The notes under the pieces: model-generated
Database searches by the model: none
Seen by the model: only the letters and a program-made list of their open reading frames with translations
What the model was told of the DNA's origin: nothing
Program-made: the position numbers and the translations under genes
Shown here: piece after piece, positions 1-12,064 of the stretch
How the letters are laid out: every line of letters begins with the position of its first letter
Numbering within the stretch: the stretch's first letter is position 1
Origin: Kytococcus sedentarius DSM 20547
Lineage (GTDB): Bacteria; Actinomycetota; Actinomycetes; Actinomycetales; Dermatophilaceae
Reading direction: 5' to 3'
DNA length: 64,000 nucleotides
Assembly: GCF_000023925.1 (NCBI RefSeq)
Contig: NC_013169.1
Location: forward strand, 1,612,001 to 1,676,000

Positions 1-1188
1 GAAGGCGCGGTTGAGGAAGGTGGAGTAGATGGCCACCACCGGGTGCAGCCCGGCGTAGGACATGCCGGCCGCCATGGTGACCGCGTGCTGCTCGGCGATG
101 CCGACGTCGAACACCCGCTCGGGGAACGCCTGCTGCATCGGCTCCAGGCCCACCGGGATCAGCATCGCCGCGGTGATGGCCACGACGTCCTCCCGCTCCC
201 CCGCCAGGTCGACGAGCTCCTCGGAGAACTCCTCGGTCCAGGCCCGGCCGGCGATCTCCAGCGGGAGCCCGGTCTCCGGGTTGATCTTGCCCACGGCGTG
301 GAAGCGGTCGGCCTCGTCGTTGGTCGCGGGGTCGTACCCACGCCCCTTCTGGGTGATGGCGTGCACGATCACCGGACCGCCGAAGCGCTTGGCCAGACGC
401 AGCGAGTTCTCGAGGTCCTCCAGGTCGTGACCGTCCACCGGGCCCAGGTATTTGATGCCGAGGTCCTCGAACAGGCCCTGCGGCGCCAGCATGTCCTTGA
501 CGCCCTTCTTGAAGCCGCGCAGGGCGTCGAACGCCGGCCGCCCCACCACCGGGGCGCTCTGCACGCTCTTCTTGGTCCAGCTCAGGGCCTGCTCGTACCG
601 GCGCTGGGTCCGCAGGTGGGCCAGGTGCTCGGCCATGCCCCCGAGGGTGGGCGCGTAGGACCGCTCGTTGTCGTTCACCACGATCACCAGCGGCAGGGTC
701 TTGTCCGCCGCGATGTTGTTCAGCGCCTCCCAGGCCATCCCCCCGGTGAGCGCACCGTCACCGATGACCGCGACCGTGGGCGTGGTGTTGCCCCGCAGCC
801 GGTGGGCGACCGCGATGCCGTGGGCCCAGCTCAGCGAGGTGGAGGCGTGCGAGTTCTCCACCACGTCGTGCTCGGACTCCGCCCGGCAGGGGTAGCCGCT
901 CAAGCCGCCCGCCTGGCGCAGGGTGCTGAAGTCGGTGCGCCCGGTGAGCATCTTGTGCACGTAGCTCTGGTGCCCGGTGTCGAAGACGATCGCCTCGCGC
1001 GGGGACTCGAAGACGCGATGCAGCGCGATCGTCAGCTCCACCACCCCGAGGTTCGGGCCAAGGTGCCCGCCGGTGCGGGACACGCTCTCGATGAGGCGGG
1101 TGCGGATGTCCTGAGCGAGGGCCGGCAGGCGGTCCGCTGCCAGGGCCCTGAGGTCGCTCGGGTCGCCAATGTGGTCCAACGTGCTCAC
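1..1188 (-). CDS. dxs: 1-deoxy-D-xylulose-5-phosphate synthase (partial, C-terminus cut by window)
   Basis: Thiamine-diphosphate enzyme that condenses pyruvate and glyceraldehyde 3-phosphate to DXP, the first step of the MEP isoprenoid pathway. The visible 396 residues are the N-terminal two thirds. Near residue 150 is the ThDP-binding stretch [16 protein letters not shown], and near 370 the second-domain motif [14 protein letters not shown] with the catalytic Glu. The start is taken as a GTG at 1188, giving [18 protein letters not shown], the usual Dxs beginning. The remaining C-terminal domain lies left of base 1. A prenyl synthase that would use the pathway's products lies at 42.3 kb. Identification is secure; only the exact start is inferred. 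Confidence 0.96.
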   Translation of the reverse strand, partial: MSTLDHIGDPSDLRALAADRLPALAQDIRTRLIESVSRTGGHLGPNLGVVELTIALHRVFESPREAIVFDTGHQSYVHKMLTGRTDFSTLRQAGGLSGYPCRAESEHDVVENSHASTSLSWAHGIAVAHRLRGNTTPTVAVIGDGALTGGMAWEALNNIAADKTLPLVIVVNDNERSYAPTLGGMAEHLAHLRTQRRYEQALSWTKKSVQSAPVVGRPAFDALRGFKKGVKDMLAPQGLFEDLGIKYLGPVDGHDLEDLENSLRLAKRFGGPVIVHAITQKGRGYDPATNDEADRFHAVGKINPETGLPLEIAGRAWTEEFSEELVDLAGEREDVVAITAAMLIPVGLEPMQQAFPERVFDVGIAEQHAVTMAAGMSYAGLHPVVAIYSTFLNRAF

Positions 1189-1220
1189 GCAAAGTCCGTT
1201 CCGTCGTGGAAGGGCCCAGT

Positions 1221-1586
1221 CTAGAGGCGCGGGGCCCATCGTTCTCCCTGCAGTGCCTCCCGGAGAAGGGCCGCGCCACGGTGGGCCTCCGCCAGGCGAC
1301 GTCCCTCGGCGGCCATGTGCTCCATCAGCGAGGGCAGGGCCTCCGGCGGGACGTGGACCCCCACGTTCAACCGGACGTCCCGCCACGCCTGACGCATCAC
1401 CTCCACTTGGCCCGCCACGTGTCGCTCGGCCATCCACGCCAGCATCACCGGGTGACGGCGCCAGCCGTCGTAGGCACGGAAGTCCGCCGGGCACAGGTCC
1501 AGCAGCCAGCTCACGGCATCCTGCTGCCACCCGGGCGCGTCGACGGGGCGCACGGCGGCCGGCCAGCCGGGAGGTCCTGAGGTCAT
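1221..1586 (-). CDS. conserved hypothetical protein, 121 aa
   Basis: Unrecognised small soluble protein, rich in Trp, Arg and Ala. It has no signal peptide or membrane segment. The frame has strong GC3 coding character. A good -10 element (TACACT at 1593-1598) ends 6 nt before the ATG, so the gene is probably leaderless. It lies just upstream of dxs in the same orientation, with 32 nt between, and may be cotranscribed. The sequence carries repeated Trp-Arg clusters ([31 protein letters not shown]) of the kind seen in small helical proteins. No catalytic motif is visible, so no function is assigned. Confidence 0.7.
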   Translation of the reverse strand: MTSGPPGWPAAVRPVDAPGWQQDAVSWLLDLCPADFRAYDGWRRHPVMLAWMAERHVAGQVEVMRQAWRDVRLNVGVHVPPEALPSLMEHMAAEGRRLAEAHRGAALLREALQGERWAPRL

Positions 1587-1592
1587 GCCTGC

Positions 1593-1598
1593 AGTGTA
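1593..1598 (-). promoter_or_regulatory. -10 element, leaderless start of the 1221-1586 gene
   Basis: TACACT on the minus strand, 6 nt upstream of the ATG at 1586. No convincing -35 is seen. The spacing matches a transcript that begins at the start codon. Confidence 0.5.
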
Positions 1599-1652
1599 TG
1601 GAACATCCGTACCAGATATCCAATGGGCGCCCCGACGCGCGTTCCAGCCCCG

Positions 1653-3812
1653 TCACTCCCCCGCCTGCGCGGCGAAGGTCTCCTTCACGAGGAGGGCATA
1701 GGCGTTGGCGCCCTCGATGTCGGGGTGTACACCGTCGCTCTGCAGGTACCCCGGGTTCTCCGAGGCGAGGGAGTGCCAGTCGGCCACGGCGACGTTCGGG
1801 TACTCGTCCGCGATCTGCTGCAGGTTGTCGTTCGACTCCCCGATCCAGGACGACTTGCCGTACAGGTTCACCAGCACCACCTGCCGCTCGGGCCCAAGCA
1901 GGTCGAGCGTCTCTCGCACGATCTCCGGCTCGCGCACCCCGGCGTTGGTGCCGTAGGACAGCACCACCGAGTCCCGCACGGATCCCGCATCGAGGTGTGC
2001 CCGGACCAGCGCCCGACCCTCCGGCCACTGCCGGTTGGACTTCGCCACCAGCTGCACCCCGGGGAACTTGTCCTGGAAGCCGTAGAGGCTCGAGACCACC
2101 AGGGAGTCCCCGAAGACAGTGACCTGGTCGCCCCGCGGCACGTACCACCCGGCCTCGTCCTCGCGGGATTCGCCCTCACCCGACGGGCCCTGGCCGGACT
2201 CGCCCTCGCCCGACTCGTCCTGCCCGGGGCCGTTCGACGAGGCGGTCGGGGCCGGCTCGGAGGGCTCGGGGCTCGCGGAACCGTCGTCGGAGGAGCCGTC
2301 CGACCCACTCGGCTCGTCACCGGACGAGCCCGACTCTCCGTCACCGGACTCCCCCGACGGGTCGGCACCACTGCCGGAGGACGACGACGGGCCGCCGGGG
2401 CCGACCGTCTCGACCGGCACGGAACTGGGCACCGGCACCTCGGGCTCCAGCTCGGCCAGCGCCTTCTCGTTGGCCTCGATGGCCAGCTGCGTCTCGGTCT
2501 TGTCCGGGGCCGTCGCCACGGCCACACCGCCCATCAGCAGCGCGGTCGCCGCACCACCGGCCACCAGGCGCGCCGGCGTGACCGGGACGCGGGCGGACTC
2601 CGGCGCGCTGCGCCGCACCGCCTCCACCCTGCCGAGCGTCCAAGCCCGGAAGCCCTGCCTCCGGATGGGCGTCTCCACCCAGCGGTAGCTCAGCTCGGCG
2701 ACGGCCACCGTCAGCACGACCGCCACCAGCCGGAGCATCCAGTACCCCAGGGACCCGGCCTCCTGCGCCGGCAGGGCCGCCAGCATCAGCAGCAGAACCG
2801 GCCAGTGCCACAGGTAGAGCCCATAGGAGCGCTCCCCCACCCACTCCATGGGCCGCAGCTCCAACAGCGTGTGCAACCAGGTGCGCCCGGGCAGCAACGA
2901 GGCGATGACCACCGCGGTCAGCACCGAGGCCAGGACCAGTCCCCCGAGGTAGGTGACTGCACGGTCCTCCGGCATCACCCGCGAGAGCAGCAGCACGCCC
3001 GCGAGGGCCGCGAGACCCGCCGGCCCCCGCCACCGCCACCACGCCCGGCTCCGCAGCCAGCTGCCGCGGGACATCCACCAGAAGGACACCAGCACCCCGG
3101 CCATCAACCCGAACAGGTGGGAGTCGGTGCCGTAGTACGGGCGGGTCACGTCCTCGGCCGTGAAGTAGAGCACCGCCATCCACAGCGCCGAGCCCATCCC
3201 GAGGCCCAGCACCATGAGCAGGCGTGGCCGCCAGCGGGCGGAGAGCACCAGCATCAGGGCCAGAGCCGGCGGCCACAGCAGGTAGAACTGCTCCTCCACC
3301 GCCAGCGACCACAGTGGCTTGTAGAGCACGGGCTGGTTCTGGTCGAAGTAGGAGGTGCCGTGCGCGATCTCCACCCAGTTGGTGGTGAACGTCAGCCCCC
3401 CGAGGACCTGGCGCCCCAACCCGACCCGCAGGTCTCCCCCGCGGGTGACGTCCACGATCCACACCAGCGCCGTGCACACCAGCAGCACCAGCACCAGGGC
3501 CGGCAGCAGCCGTCGGATGCGCCGCATCCAGAAGGTCGGCATGTTCATGTACCCGTTGCGACGCACCTCGCGCAGCAACAGGGTGGTGATGAGGAAGCCG
3601 GAGATGACGAAGAAGACGTCGACCCCGATGAAGCCACCCGGCAGCCGATCCGGCAGGAGGTGGTACACCACCACCAGGCCGACGGCCAGCGCGCGCAGGC
3701 CGTCCAGGCCCTGGATGCGCCCGGAGTCGGCCGGGCCTGAGCCGAAGCCGGCGACGGGCTGCCCCGAGGGCACGGGGCGGCCGAGTTCCGGCTCACGGTG
3801 TTCCGGGCTCAC
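1653..3812 (-). CDS. acyltransferase-3 / SGNH-hydrolase fusion (OafA-like)
   Basis: A 719-aa membrane O-acyltransferase that would transfer acyl groups (often acetyl) to cell-surface glycans. Residues about 35-400 form the multi-helix acyltransferase-3 domain ([17 protein letters not shown], then [18 protein letters not shown]). A charged, low-complexity Ser/Gly/Pro/Glu linker covers about 450-545. An extracytoplasmic SGNH domain follows, with VFGDSLVV (nucleophile block), SYGTNAG (block III) and SDGVHP (Asp-His block). The GTG start at 3812 has a GGGAGGGG ribosome site. The fusion order matches OafA-type proteins such as those acetylating peptidoglycan or polysaccharide; the substrate here is unknown. 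It stands alone between the 121-aa gene and acnA. Confidence 0.9.
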   Translation of the reverse strand: MSPEHREPELGRPVPSGQPVAGFGSGPADSGRIQGLDGLRALAVGLVVVYHLLPDRLPGGFIGVDVFFVISGFLITTLLLREVRRNGYMNMPTFWMRRIRRLLPALVLVLLVCTALVWIVDVTRGGDLRVGLGRQVLGGLTFTTNWVEIAHGTSYFDQNQPVLYKPLWSLAVEEQFYLLWPPALALMLVLSARWRPRLLMVLGLGMGSALWMAVLYFTAEDVTRPYYGTDSHLFGLMAGVLVSFWWMSRGSWLRSRAWWRWRGPAGLAALAGVLLLSRVMPEDRAVTYLGGLVLASVLTAVVIASLLPGRTWLHTLLELRPMEWVGERSYGLYLWHWPVLLLMLAALPAQEAGSLGYWMLRLVAVVLTVAVAELSYRWVETPIRRQGFRAWTLGRVEAVRRSAPESARVPVTPARLVAGGAATALLMGGVAVATAPDKTETQLAIEANEKALAELEPEVPVPSSVPVETVGPGGPSSSSGSGADPSGESGDGESGSSGDEPSGSDGSSDDGSASPEPSEPAPTASSNGPGQDESGEGESGQGPSGEGESREDEAGWYVPRGDQVTVFGDSLVVSSLYGFQDKFPGVQLVAKSNRQWPEGRALVRAHLDAGSVRDSVVLSYGTNAGVREPEIVRETLDLLGPERQVVLVNLYGKSSWIGESNDNLQQIADEYPNVAVADWHSLASENPGYLQSDGVHPDIEGANAYALLVKETFAAQAGE

Positions 3813-3950
3813 ACCACCCCTCCCTCGTTGGATCGATGGGGCACGGCGCCCCTGCTCAGGTCCGACCGGCGGACCGTTGCGCGGCCGGACCGGTCAGGAC
3901 GCCGTCACGATAACGCCGGGCACCGACAGCATCGCGGACCGACGCACACC

Positions 3951-4028
3951 CCCCGGGGTGAGGCTCACCGCATCGAGGGGCGGGGCAGGACGCTCCCGGG
4001 GTGACGCTCACGGCATCGCGGGGCGGGG
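3951..4028. repeat. imperfect tandem 35-bp extragenic repeat
   Basis: Two 35-bp copies (3951-3985 and 3994-4028, 31 of 35 identical) lie in the 296-bp gap between acnA and the acyltransferase gene. Each contains a GGTGA(G/C)GCTCAC(C/G)GCATCG core, and the first holds the palindrome GGTGAGGCTCACC at 3957-3969. The word GCTCACCGCATCGA recurs at 30985. No gene is seen in this gap. Confidence 0.6.
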
Positions 4029-4044
4029 TCGCGCCCCGTACGCG

Positions 4045-4076
4045 GCTGCGCCCGCCCCGGTGGGGACGGGCGCAGC
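4045..4076 (-). terminator. hairpin terminator of acnA
   Basis: Perfect 10-bp arms GCTGCGCCCG (4045-4054) and CGGGCGCAGC (4067-4076). The 12-nt loop can pair further (CCCC with GGGG). It sits about 33 nt past the acnA stop codon on the minus strand. No U-tract is present, as is usual in high-GC actinomycetes. Confidence 0.6.
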
Positions 4077-4108
4077 GTGGGCGGGCCCGCAGGGCGGACC
4101 CGCGTGGC

Positions 4109-6946
<2,838 letters not shown>

Positions 6947-7140
6947 AACCAATCCCTTCGTTGAGCCGCTCGAGGACCGCACGAGTGCGGACCGGCGACG
7001 GTGGTGGTGGTCCAGCACGCCTTCGTCCGCCGGGGCGGACGGGCTGCTGCCGTCGTCATCCATTCTGGGGCGCGGAACGGTTCTGGTCCAGACAGGGGTG
7101 CCTTCGACCGCCGCCCGGGGAGGGGATGACCTCGCTCTTT

Positions 7141-7160
7141 TTATCTTGACATCAAGATAA
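7141..7160 (-). promoter_or_regulatory. operator palindrome upstream of acnA
   Basis: TTATCTTGACATCAAGATAA: perfect 9-bp arms with a 2-bp centre. It is very AT-rich against its surroundings. It lies between the 3' end of the methyltransferase gene and acnA, so it can only serve the minus-strand acnA transcript. The shape suits a MarR-type dimer. In Streptomyces the MarR protein TamR is known to control aconitase genes; matching it to this site is inference. Confidence 0.65.
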
Positions 7161-7169
7161 TAGCAGACC

Positions 7170-8435
7170 TCACCCGCGCGCCCGTCGCAGCGTGGCGATC
7201 GCCTCCAGGTGGTGGGTGGTGCCGAAGGCGTCGAAGCCGACCACCCGCTCCACCTCGAGGCCCGCCTGGCGGGCGTGCCCCAGGTCCCGCCCCAGGGCCG
7301 CGGGATCGCAGGCGACGTACGCGATGCGGGAGGCGCCGCTGGCCGCGACCGCCTCCACCACGGCAGGTCCGGCCCCGGTGCGCGGCGGGTCCAGCACCAC
7401 CAGGTCGGTGCCGCCCTCCCAGCGGGCCAGGGTCTCGGCCACGTCGCCCACCACCAGGTCGGCCACCGTGTGCGGGGCGTGCTCCTCCAGCGCGGCCGCG
7501 CACGCGTCGACCGCCGGCTCGCTCCCCTCGACGGCCAGCACCTCGCCGGTGGCGCCGACGGCCAGGGCCAGCGGCACCGTGAACGCCCCCGAGCCGCTGA
7601 ACAGGTCCCACACCCGCTCCCCCGGACGCGGGTCCAGCTCCGCCAGCACGTGCTGCACGTAGGTGGGCACGGCGGCCGGGTGGGCCTGCCAGAACCCGCG
7701 CGCCCCCAGGTGGACCGCGAGCGGCTCCCCCTCCGGGGAGACGGTCTGCTCCTGGACGACCGGTTCGGACCCGAGAACCCGCCCTCGGTGGCCCAGCTCC
7801 ACCACCACGGCGTCCCCCACCGCGGGGGCCACCACGTCGATGCCGGTGACCCCGGCCCCGCGTGGACGGCCGAGCCCCGCAGCACCCACCACCGCCTCGG
7901 TGGCGATCAGGCAGTCGTCGACCGGGACGAGCTCGTGGCTGCGGTGCCGCCGCAGGCCGGGCACGCCGTCGGCCCCGAGGGTGAACTCCACCCGGGTGCG
8001 CCAGCGCAGCCCCGCCGGCCCCTGGGTCTCGAGCGCCCGCATCTCCACCGGCCCCTCGTACCCGGCCAGGCGGCGCAGCTGGTCGGTGAGCACCTGCTGC
8101 TTGAGCTCGAGCTGGGCCTCGGGCGTCGCGTGCTGGAAGTCGCAGCCCCCGCACCCACCCGGCCCGGAGAACCGGCAGGGAGCCTCCCGCCGCCCGGGGG
8201 CCGCCCGCAGCACCCGCACCGCATCGGCGCGCAGGAAACGGCTGTCGGACCCGCCCTCGGTGACCAGCAGCTCGACCTGCTCCCCCGGCAGGGCGTGGCG
8301 CACGAAGACCACCCGCCCGTCCGGCATCCGTGCCACGCAGTGCCCCCCGTGGGCCACCTCCCCCACCTCGACCACGGCCCGCGTCCCGACGAGGTCCGAC
8401 TGCCGGGGGGAAGGACGGTTCTGGCGGCGCGACAT
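7170..8435 (-). CDS. TrmA/RlmC/RlmD-family SAM-dependent RNA uracil-C5 methyltransferase
   Basis: Would methylate C5 of a uridine in rRNA or tRNA. An N-terminal TRAM-like region ([19 protein letters not shown]) is followed by a cysteine cluster ([17 protein letters not shown]) typical of the [4Fe-4S] site of RlmD/RumA. The SAM fold begins at [16 protein letters not shown], with LDPPRTGAG after it. The catalytic Cys is in [14 protein letters not shown] near the C-terminus. The ATG at 8435 is preferred because a TAGACT -10 box ends 7 nt before it; a GTG 21 nt upstream is also in frame. Which RNA position it modifies cannot be told from sequence. 421 aa, normal length. Confidence 0.9.
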   Translation of the reverse strand: MSRRQNRPSPRQSDLVGTRAVVEVGEVAHGGHCVARMPDGRVVFVRHALPGEQVELLVTEGGSDSRFLRADAVRVLRAAPGRREAPCRFSGPGGCGGCDFQHATPEAQLELKQQVLTDQLRRLAGYEGPVEMRALETQGPAGLRWRTRVEFTLGADGVPGLRRHRSHELVPVDDCLIATEAVVGAAGLGRPRGAGVTGIDVVAPAVGDAVVVELGHRGRVLGSEPVVQEQTVSPEGEPLAVHLGARGFWQAHPAAVPTYVQHVLAELDPRPGERVWDLFSGSGAFTVPLALAVGATGEVLAVEGSEPAVDACAAALEEHAPHTVADLVVGDVAETLARWEGGTDLVVLDPPRTGAGPAVVEAVAASGASRIAYVACDPAALGRDLGHARQAGLEVERVVGFDAFGTTHHLEAIATLRRARG

Positions 8436-8442
8436 GGCCCGG

Positions 8443-8448
8443 AGTCTA
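8443..8448 (-). promoter_or_regulatory. -10 element, leaderless start of the RNA methyltransferase gene
   Basis: TAGACT (minus strand) ends 7 nt before the ATG at 8435, which supports that start over the upstream GTG. Confidence 0.5.
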
Positions 8449-8495
8449 GGCGGCACGGGGGCGGCCGGGCCCCGTCGCGCACCCAGTGGGGTCGC

Positions 8496-9221
8496 TCAGA
8501 GCCGGTCGTCGACGGCGGTGCGTCCGCGCACCAGCATCCACACCATGACCGCGACGGCCACCAGGTAGAGCGGCCAGCCCATGACGACCTTCGCCACGCC
8601 CAGCGCCGCCACGTTCTGAGCCAGGTACATCGGCAGCATGACGGCCACGCGCACGGCGTAGAGGGCCACCAGCACCCAGGTCAGCCGCGAGCAGACCCGC
8701 ACCATCGCCCGCGAGCTGCGCCAGCGGGTGGGCTGCTGCTCGAACTGCGGGTCGCCGATCGCCACGAGGAAGCCGATGAGGGGCCAGCGCAGCAGGATCG
8801 AGGCCAGGGTCACCACGCCCCAGGCAGCGGACATCAGGATGCCGGGCAGGAAGGCGTCCTCGGCGTTGCCCGAGCGCAGCGCGAAGAAGGCGGCCAGCGC
8901 GGTGGCGACCAGGGAGGCGCCCACGTAGCGCAAGGTGCCCCCCGTGAGCAGCCGGGCCGCCGCGAGCAGCACCACGACCACGGCCGAGGCGATCACGGCG
9001 CCGGTGAGGTCCTCGCGGGCCAGCCACCAGATGACGAAGGCCACCGTCGGCAGCGCCGTCTCGAGCGAGCCGCGCCAGCCCCCGAGCGTGTCGGCCAGGC
9101 GGTGGCGGATCACCGCCTCGACGGTCTCCTCCACCCCGGTCGGGGCCGGGTGGCTCCCCGACTGCGCGGGGGCGTCGAGCGCGGCCTCCCGCGGCTCCAC
9201 CGGCGGGATGGGGGTGGCCAT
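8496..9221 (-). CDS. DUF3159 membrane protein
   Basis: A 241-aa integral membrane protein of the actinobacterial DUF3159 family, function unknown. A short charged N-terminus (about 45 residues) precedes roughly five or six hydrophobic helices (for example TALPTVAFVIWWLA and AVVVVLLAAARLL). The family signature GDPQFEQQPTRWR is conserved near residue 160. Its ATG overlaps the stop codon of the DUF3710 gene by one base (TGATG), so the two are translationally coupled. The pairing of DUF3159, DUF3710, dut and DUF4193 is a recurrent actinobacterial arrangement. Confidence 0.88.
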   Translation of the reverse strand: MATPIPPVEPREAALDAPAQSGSHPAPTGVEETVEAVIRHRLADTLGGWRGSLETALPTVAFVIWWLAREDLTGAVIASAVVVVLLAAARLLTGGTLRYVGASLVATALAAFFALRSGNAEDAFLPGILMSAAWGVVTLASILLRWPLIGFLVAIGDPQFEQQPTRWRSSRAMVRVCSRLTWVLVALYAVRVAVMLPMYLAQNVAALGVAKVVMGWPLYLVAVAVMVWMLVRGRTAVDDRL

Positions 9222-10102
9222 CAGGCCGGTGCGGTTCCCGGGCGGGGCTGGCTGCGCGCCGCCATCGACCCGTTCTCCGGCGAGTCCGAGGGCAGCTCCA
9301 GCGGGAGCAGCGAGCGGGGCTCACGGGGCACGTCGTCGCGGTGGACGACGGTGGCCTTGATGAGGGCGTACATGAGGCCGGCCTTCTCGCGGTCGACGGC
9401 CGCCGGGCCGGAGATCACGGCGCGGAGGAACCAGCGCGGGCCGTCGATGCCGATGAAGCGCACCGGGGCGGTCTTGGCCCTGGCCTGGTCCGCCCCCAGC
9501 TGGCCCGTGCGGGGCATGCGGGCGTGGATCTCCGGGCCCAGCGGGCCCTCGACGACCGCGCCGTGGCTGCCGGACTTCTCCAGCCCACCCACCAGACCCT
9601 CGCGGATCTCCTTCCACAGGCCGCCCGAGATGGGGGCGGCGTAGGCCTGGAGCTGCAGGTTGGAGTCGCCCAGCAGGATGTTCACGGCCGTGACGGCGCC
9701 GGTCTTGCGGTCGGACTCCAGCCGCATCTGCATGCCGCCGACCCCGGGCACCCAGATGGAGCCCATGTCCACCCGGTTGCGCGGGGAGGGCACCTCGGAG
9801 GAGTCGTACGGCCCGGTCGCGCGCAGGCCCTCGGGGCGGGGCAGCCCCAGCGCGACGGCCTCCTCGGCCTCGGCCCGCAGCATGTCGCGCTGCGCCGAGC
9901 CCATCTCGTCGGCCTCCTCGGCCACCGGCTCGGCCGGGGTCTCCTCGGCCAGCAGCGCCTCGAGGCCGCCCATGCGGTCGACCTCGTCGGCGGAGAGGCC
10001 GAGCTCGCGCAGCTCGTCGTCGGTGAGGTCCGCGCCGCGGACGCCCCCGCCGGGGGCGGGTTCGGCGTCGCGGGGGGTGCGGGACCGCTTGAACAGTGCC
10101 AT
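9221..10102 (-). CDS. DUF3710 protein
   Basis: A 293-aa soluble protein of the actinobacterial DUF3710 family, function unknown. The N-terminal 100 residues are charged and low in complexity (Glu/Ala rich). The conserved core runs from about 100 to 270 with GPYDSSEVP, VDMGSIWVPGVGGMQMRLE, LQLQAYAAPISGGLW and GPRWFLRAVISGPAA. The start MALFKRSRTPRD is typical of the family. It lies 44 nt downstream of dut and is coupled to the next gene by a one-base overlap. Position beside dut suggests a shared operon rather than a known shared function. Confidence 0.88.
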   Translation of the reverse strand: MALFKRSRTPRDAEPAPGGGVRGADLTDDELRELGLSADEVDRMGGLEALLAEETPAEPVAEEADEMGSAQRDMLRAEAEEAVALGLPRPEGLRATGPYDSSEVPSPRNRVDMGSIWVPGVGGMQMRLESDRKTGAVTAVNILLGDSNLQLQAYAAPISGGLWKEIREGLVGGLEKSGSHGAVVEGPLGPEIHARMPRTGQLGADQARAKTAPVRFIGIDGPRWFLRAVISGPAAVDREKAGLMYALIKATVVHRDDVPREPRSLLPLELPSDSPENGSMAARSQPRPGTAPA

Positions 10103-10145
10103 GTGCCTCGGTGTCTCCTCGTCGGTGCTGCGTGCGGTCGCCGGG

Positions 10146-10601
10146 TCAGCGGCCGGTGGACCCGTGCCCGCCGGTGCCGCGGTCGGTGGTGCCCAGGTGG
10201 GTCACGTCCTGGACCTCCTCGATGGGGGGCAGCTCCACGCGCTGGACGACCAGCTGGGCGATGCGGTCTCCCACCCTCACCGTAAAGGGTGCGGAGCGGT
10301 CGCTGTTCAGCAGACACACGCGGACCTCACCGCGATAGCCCGCATCGATCGTGCCGGGGGCGTTCACGATGGTGATGCCGTGGCGGGCCGCCAGCCCCGA
10401 GCGGGGGTGGACCAGCCCCACCGTGCCCGGCTCCAGGGCCAGGGCGATGCCGGTGCCCACCAAGGCGCGCTCCCCCGGCGCGAGGGTGATCTCCTCGGCT
10501 GCGTGGAGGTCCGCCCCCGCATCGCCGGCGTGGGCCCGGGAGGGAAGGGTGGCCCGCGGCGACAGCCTGGCCACCCGCAGCGGGGCCGAGGGAGTGCTCA
10601 C
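10146..10601 (-). CDS. dut: dUTP diphosphatase
   Basis: Trimeric cytosolic enzyme that hydrolyses dUTP to dUMP and pyrophosphate, supplying dUMP for thymidylate and keeping uracil out of DNA. 151 aa. The family motifs appear in order: [10 protein letters not shown] (motif 1), [11 protein letters not shown] (2), [11 protein letters not shown] (3), GDRIAQLVV (4) and [14 protein letters not shown] (5, the P-loop-like tail). The GTG start at 10601 is 5 nt past the DUF4193 stop codon. A longer open frame upstream is a shadow of the monophosphatase gene. The operon also carries DUF4193, DUF3710 and DUF3159. Confidence 0.95.
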   Translation of the reverse strand: MSTPSAPLRVARLSPRATLPSRAHAGDAGADLHAAEEITLAPGERALVGTGIALALEPGTVGLVHPRSGLAARHGITIVNAPGTIDAGYRGEVRVCLLNSDRSAPFTVRVGDRIAQLVVQRVELPPIEEVQDVTHLGTTDRGTGGHGSTGR

Positions 10602-10606
10602 GGTCG

Positions 10607-10903
10607 TCAGGCGCACTCGGAGCAGATGAGCTGCCCGTTCTTCTCCGAGGCCAGCTGGCTGCGGTGGTGCACCAGGAAGCAGGAGCTGCAGGTGAACTCG
10701 TCGGTCTGGGTGGGCAGCACGCGGACCGACAGCTCCTCGCTGGACAGGTCGGCGCCGGGCAGCTCGAAACCCTCGGCCTGCTCGGTCTCGTCGACGTCCA
10801 CCTTGCCGGAGTTCGTGTCGCCGCGGCGGTTCTTCAACTCCTCGATCGAGTCGGCCTCGATGTCGTCGTCGTTCTTGCGGGGAGCGTCGTAATCGGTCGC
10901 CAC
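10607..10903 (-). CDS. DUF4193 zinc-ribbon protein
   Basis: A 98-aa actinobacterial DUF4193 protein. The acidic, disordered N-terminal half is followed by a two-CxxC zinc ribbon: [16 protein letters not shown] and LICSECA at the C-terminal end. The function is unknown; the ribbon suggests nucleic-acid or RNA-polymerase contact. The start is set at the GTG giving [10 protein letters not shown], the conserved family beginning, because an AGGAG ribosome site lies 6 nt before it. The ATG two codons upstream is too close to that site. It is first in the operon with dut. Confidence 0.88.
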   Translation of the reverse strand: MATDYDAPRKNDDDIEADSIEELKNRRGDTNSGKVDVDETEQAEGFELPGADLSSEELSVRVLPTQTDEFTCSSCFLVHHRSQLASEKNGQLICSECA

Positions 10904-11020
10904 AGCCATCTCCTGAAAGTGAGGGTGTCACCACGTCCGGCTGGCGTGGCACGCGCGGAGGGTGCCCCATCCGCGGAGTTTTTGCAACACCGTTACGGCG
11001 TGGGGCATTCCGCCCCCGGC

Positions 11021-12064
11021 TCAGGCGCCCAGACGCACCAGTTCGTCGTGCAGCCAGCGCGTCATCGCGGGCCCGCCCGCGACCACCATCGGCGCGCCGG
11101 GCGGGGAGCCGTCCAGGCCGGTGACCCGGCCCCCTGCCTCGGTCACCACGAGCAGGCCCGCAGCGTGGTCCCACACCTTCGTGCCGCTCTCGTAGTAGGC
11201 GTCCGCCCGGCCCGCGGCCACGCAGCACAGGTCGATGGCCGCCGAGCCCATCCGCCGCAGGTCGCGCACGCGCGGCAGCAGCTCCGCGGCGACGCGGCCC
11301 TGGACGGCGCGCCGCTCGGCGGCGTAGCCGAAGCCCGTGGCCACGAGGGCCTGGGCGGGGTCGGACGGCTCGCTCACGGCCAGCTCGCGGGGGCCACCCC
11401 GGGGCCCCTCCACCACGGCGCCCTGACCGGTGCCGGCGTGGAACAGCTCGCCCCACACCGGCGCACTGACGGCGCCGGCCACCGGCGTCCATGCCCCCGG
11501 CACCTGCGGGTCCCCCACCACACAGGCCACGGACACACCCCAGGCCGGCAGGCCGTAAAGGTAGTTCACCGTGCCGTCGATGGGGTCGAGCACCCAGGTC
11601 AGGCGCGGGCCGTCCCCGGCCCCCGGAGCCCCCGCGGGGACGGGGTCCCCGGGTGCGGCGGCTTCCTCCGGGACGGAGGCGGACGGCGCGGCGGCTTCCT
11701 CCGGGACGTCCCCGTACTCCTCACCGAGCACCGCGTCGCCGGGACGCAGGCGGCGCAGTTCGTCGCGCAGCCAGCGCTCACTGGCCCGGTCGGCCGCGGT
11801 CACCACGTCGGTCGCGGTCGACTTGGTGTCAGCGACGGACACCTCCTCGGGACGCCCGGCCACCAGGCGCTCCCCCGCCTCGCGGGCCAACCGGGCAGCG
11901 AGGCCGCGCAGCCCGGCCACCTCCTGGGCGGTCACGGCCGCGACGAGGCGGTCCAGCTGCTCGAGCTGACCGGGCTGGCCGGGCTGGCCGGGCTGGCCGG
12001 GCTGGCCGGGCTGGCCGGGCCCGCGCCGGCTGGACTCGTTGGGATCGTTGGGCTCAGAGGCCAT
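11021..12064 (-). CDS. inositol monophosphatase family protein
   Basis: Mg2+-dependent sugar- or inositol-phosphate phosphatase (SuhB/ImpA type). Conserved metal-binding motifs are [18 protein letters not shown] and [17 protein letters not shown]. At 347 aa it is longer than usual because of two additions. One is an N-terminal Pro-Gly-Gln repeat coded by five 9-bp units (11972-12016). The other is a loop with two copies of VPEEAAAP just after the GEE motif. The ATG at 12064 overlaps the ferrochelatase end by 11 nt. The substrate (inositol phosphate, or another such as histidinol or fructose-bisphosphate) is not resolved by sequence. Confidence 0.9.
   Translation of the reverse strand: MASEPNDPNESSRRGPGQPGQPGQPGQPGQPGQLEQLDRLVAAVTAQEVAGLRGLAARLAREAGERLVAGRPEEVSVADTKSTATDVVTAADRASERWLRDELRRLRPGDAVLGEEYGDVPEEAAAPSASVPEEAAAPGDPVPAGAPGAGDGPRLTWVLDPIDGTVNYLYGLPAWGVSVACVVGDPQVPGAWTPVAGAVSAPVWGELFHAGTGQGAVVEGPRGGPRELAVSEPSDPAQALVATGFGYAAERRAVQGRVAAELLPRVRDLRRMGSAAIDLCCVAAGRADAYYESGTKVWDHAAGLLVVTEAGGRVTGLDGSPPGAPMVVAGGPAMTRWLHDELVRLGA
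11972..12016. repeat. five tandem copies of GGGCTGGCC
   Basis: A perfect 9-bp minisatellite inside the N-terminal coding region of the monophosphatase gene. On the coding strand it encodes (PGQ)5. Copy-number change would keep the frame. Confidence 0.9.

Noticed and set aside
1623-3740. Long plus-strand open frame opposite the acyltransferase gene
   Set aside because: Its His/Arg/Gly-rich translation is the usual antisense artefact of GC-rich genes. The minus frame carries clear domain motifs.
6947-7885. Upstream extension of the aconitase frame into the methyltransferase gene
   Set aside because: It overlaps a well-supported gene in another frame and crosses the operator palindrome. The GTG at 6946 has a ribosome site and the family start.
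11972-12016. Tandem repeats as a CRISPR array
   Set aside because: Nine-bp units with no spacers, inside a coding frame.
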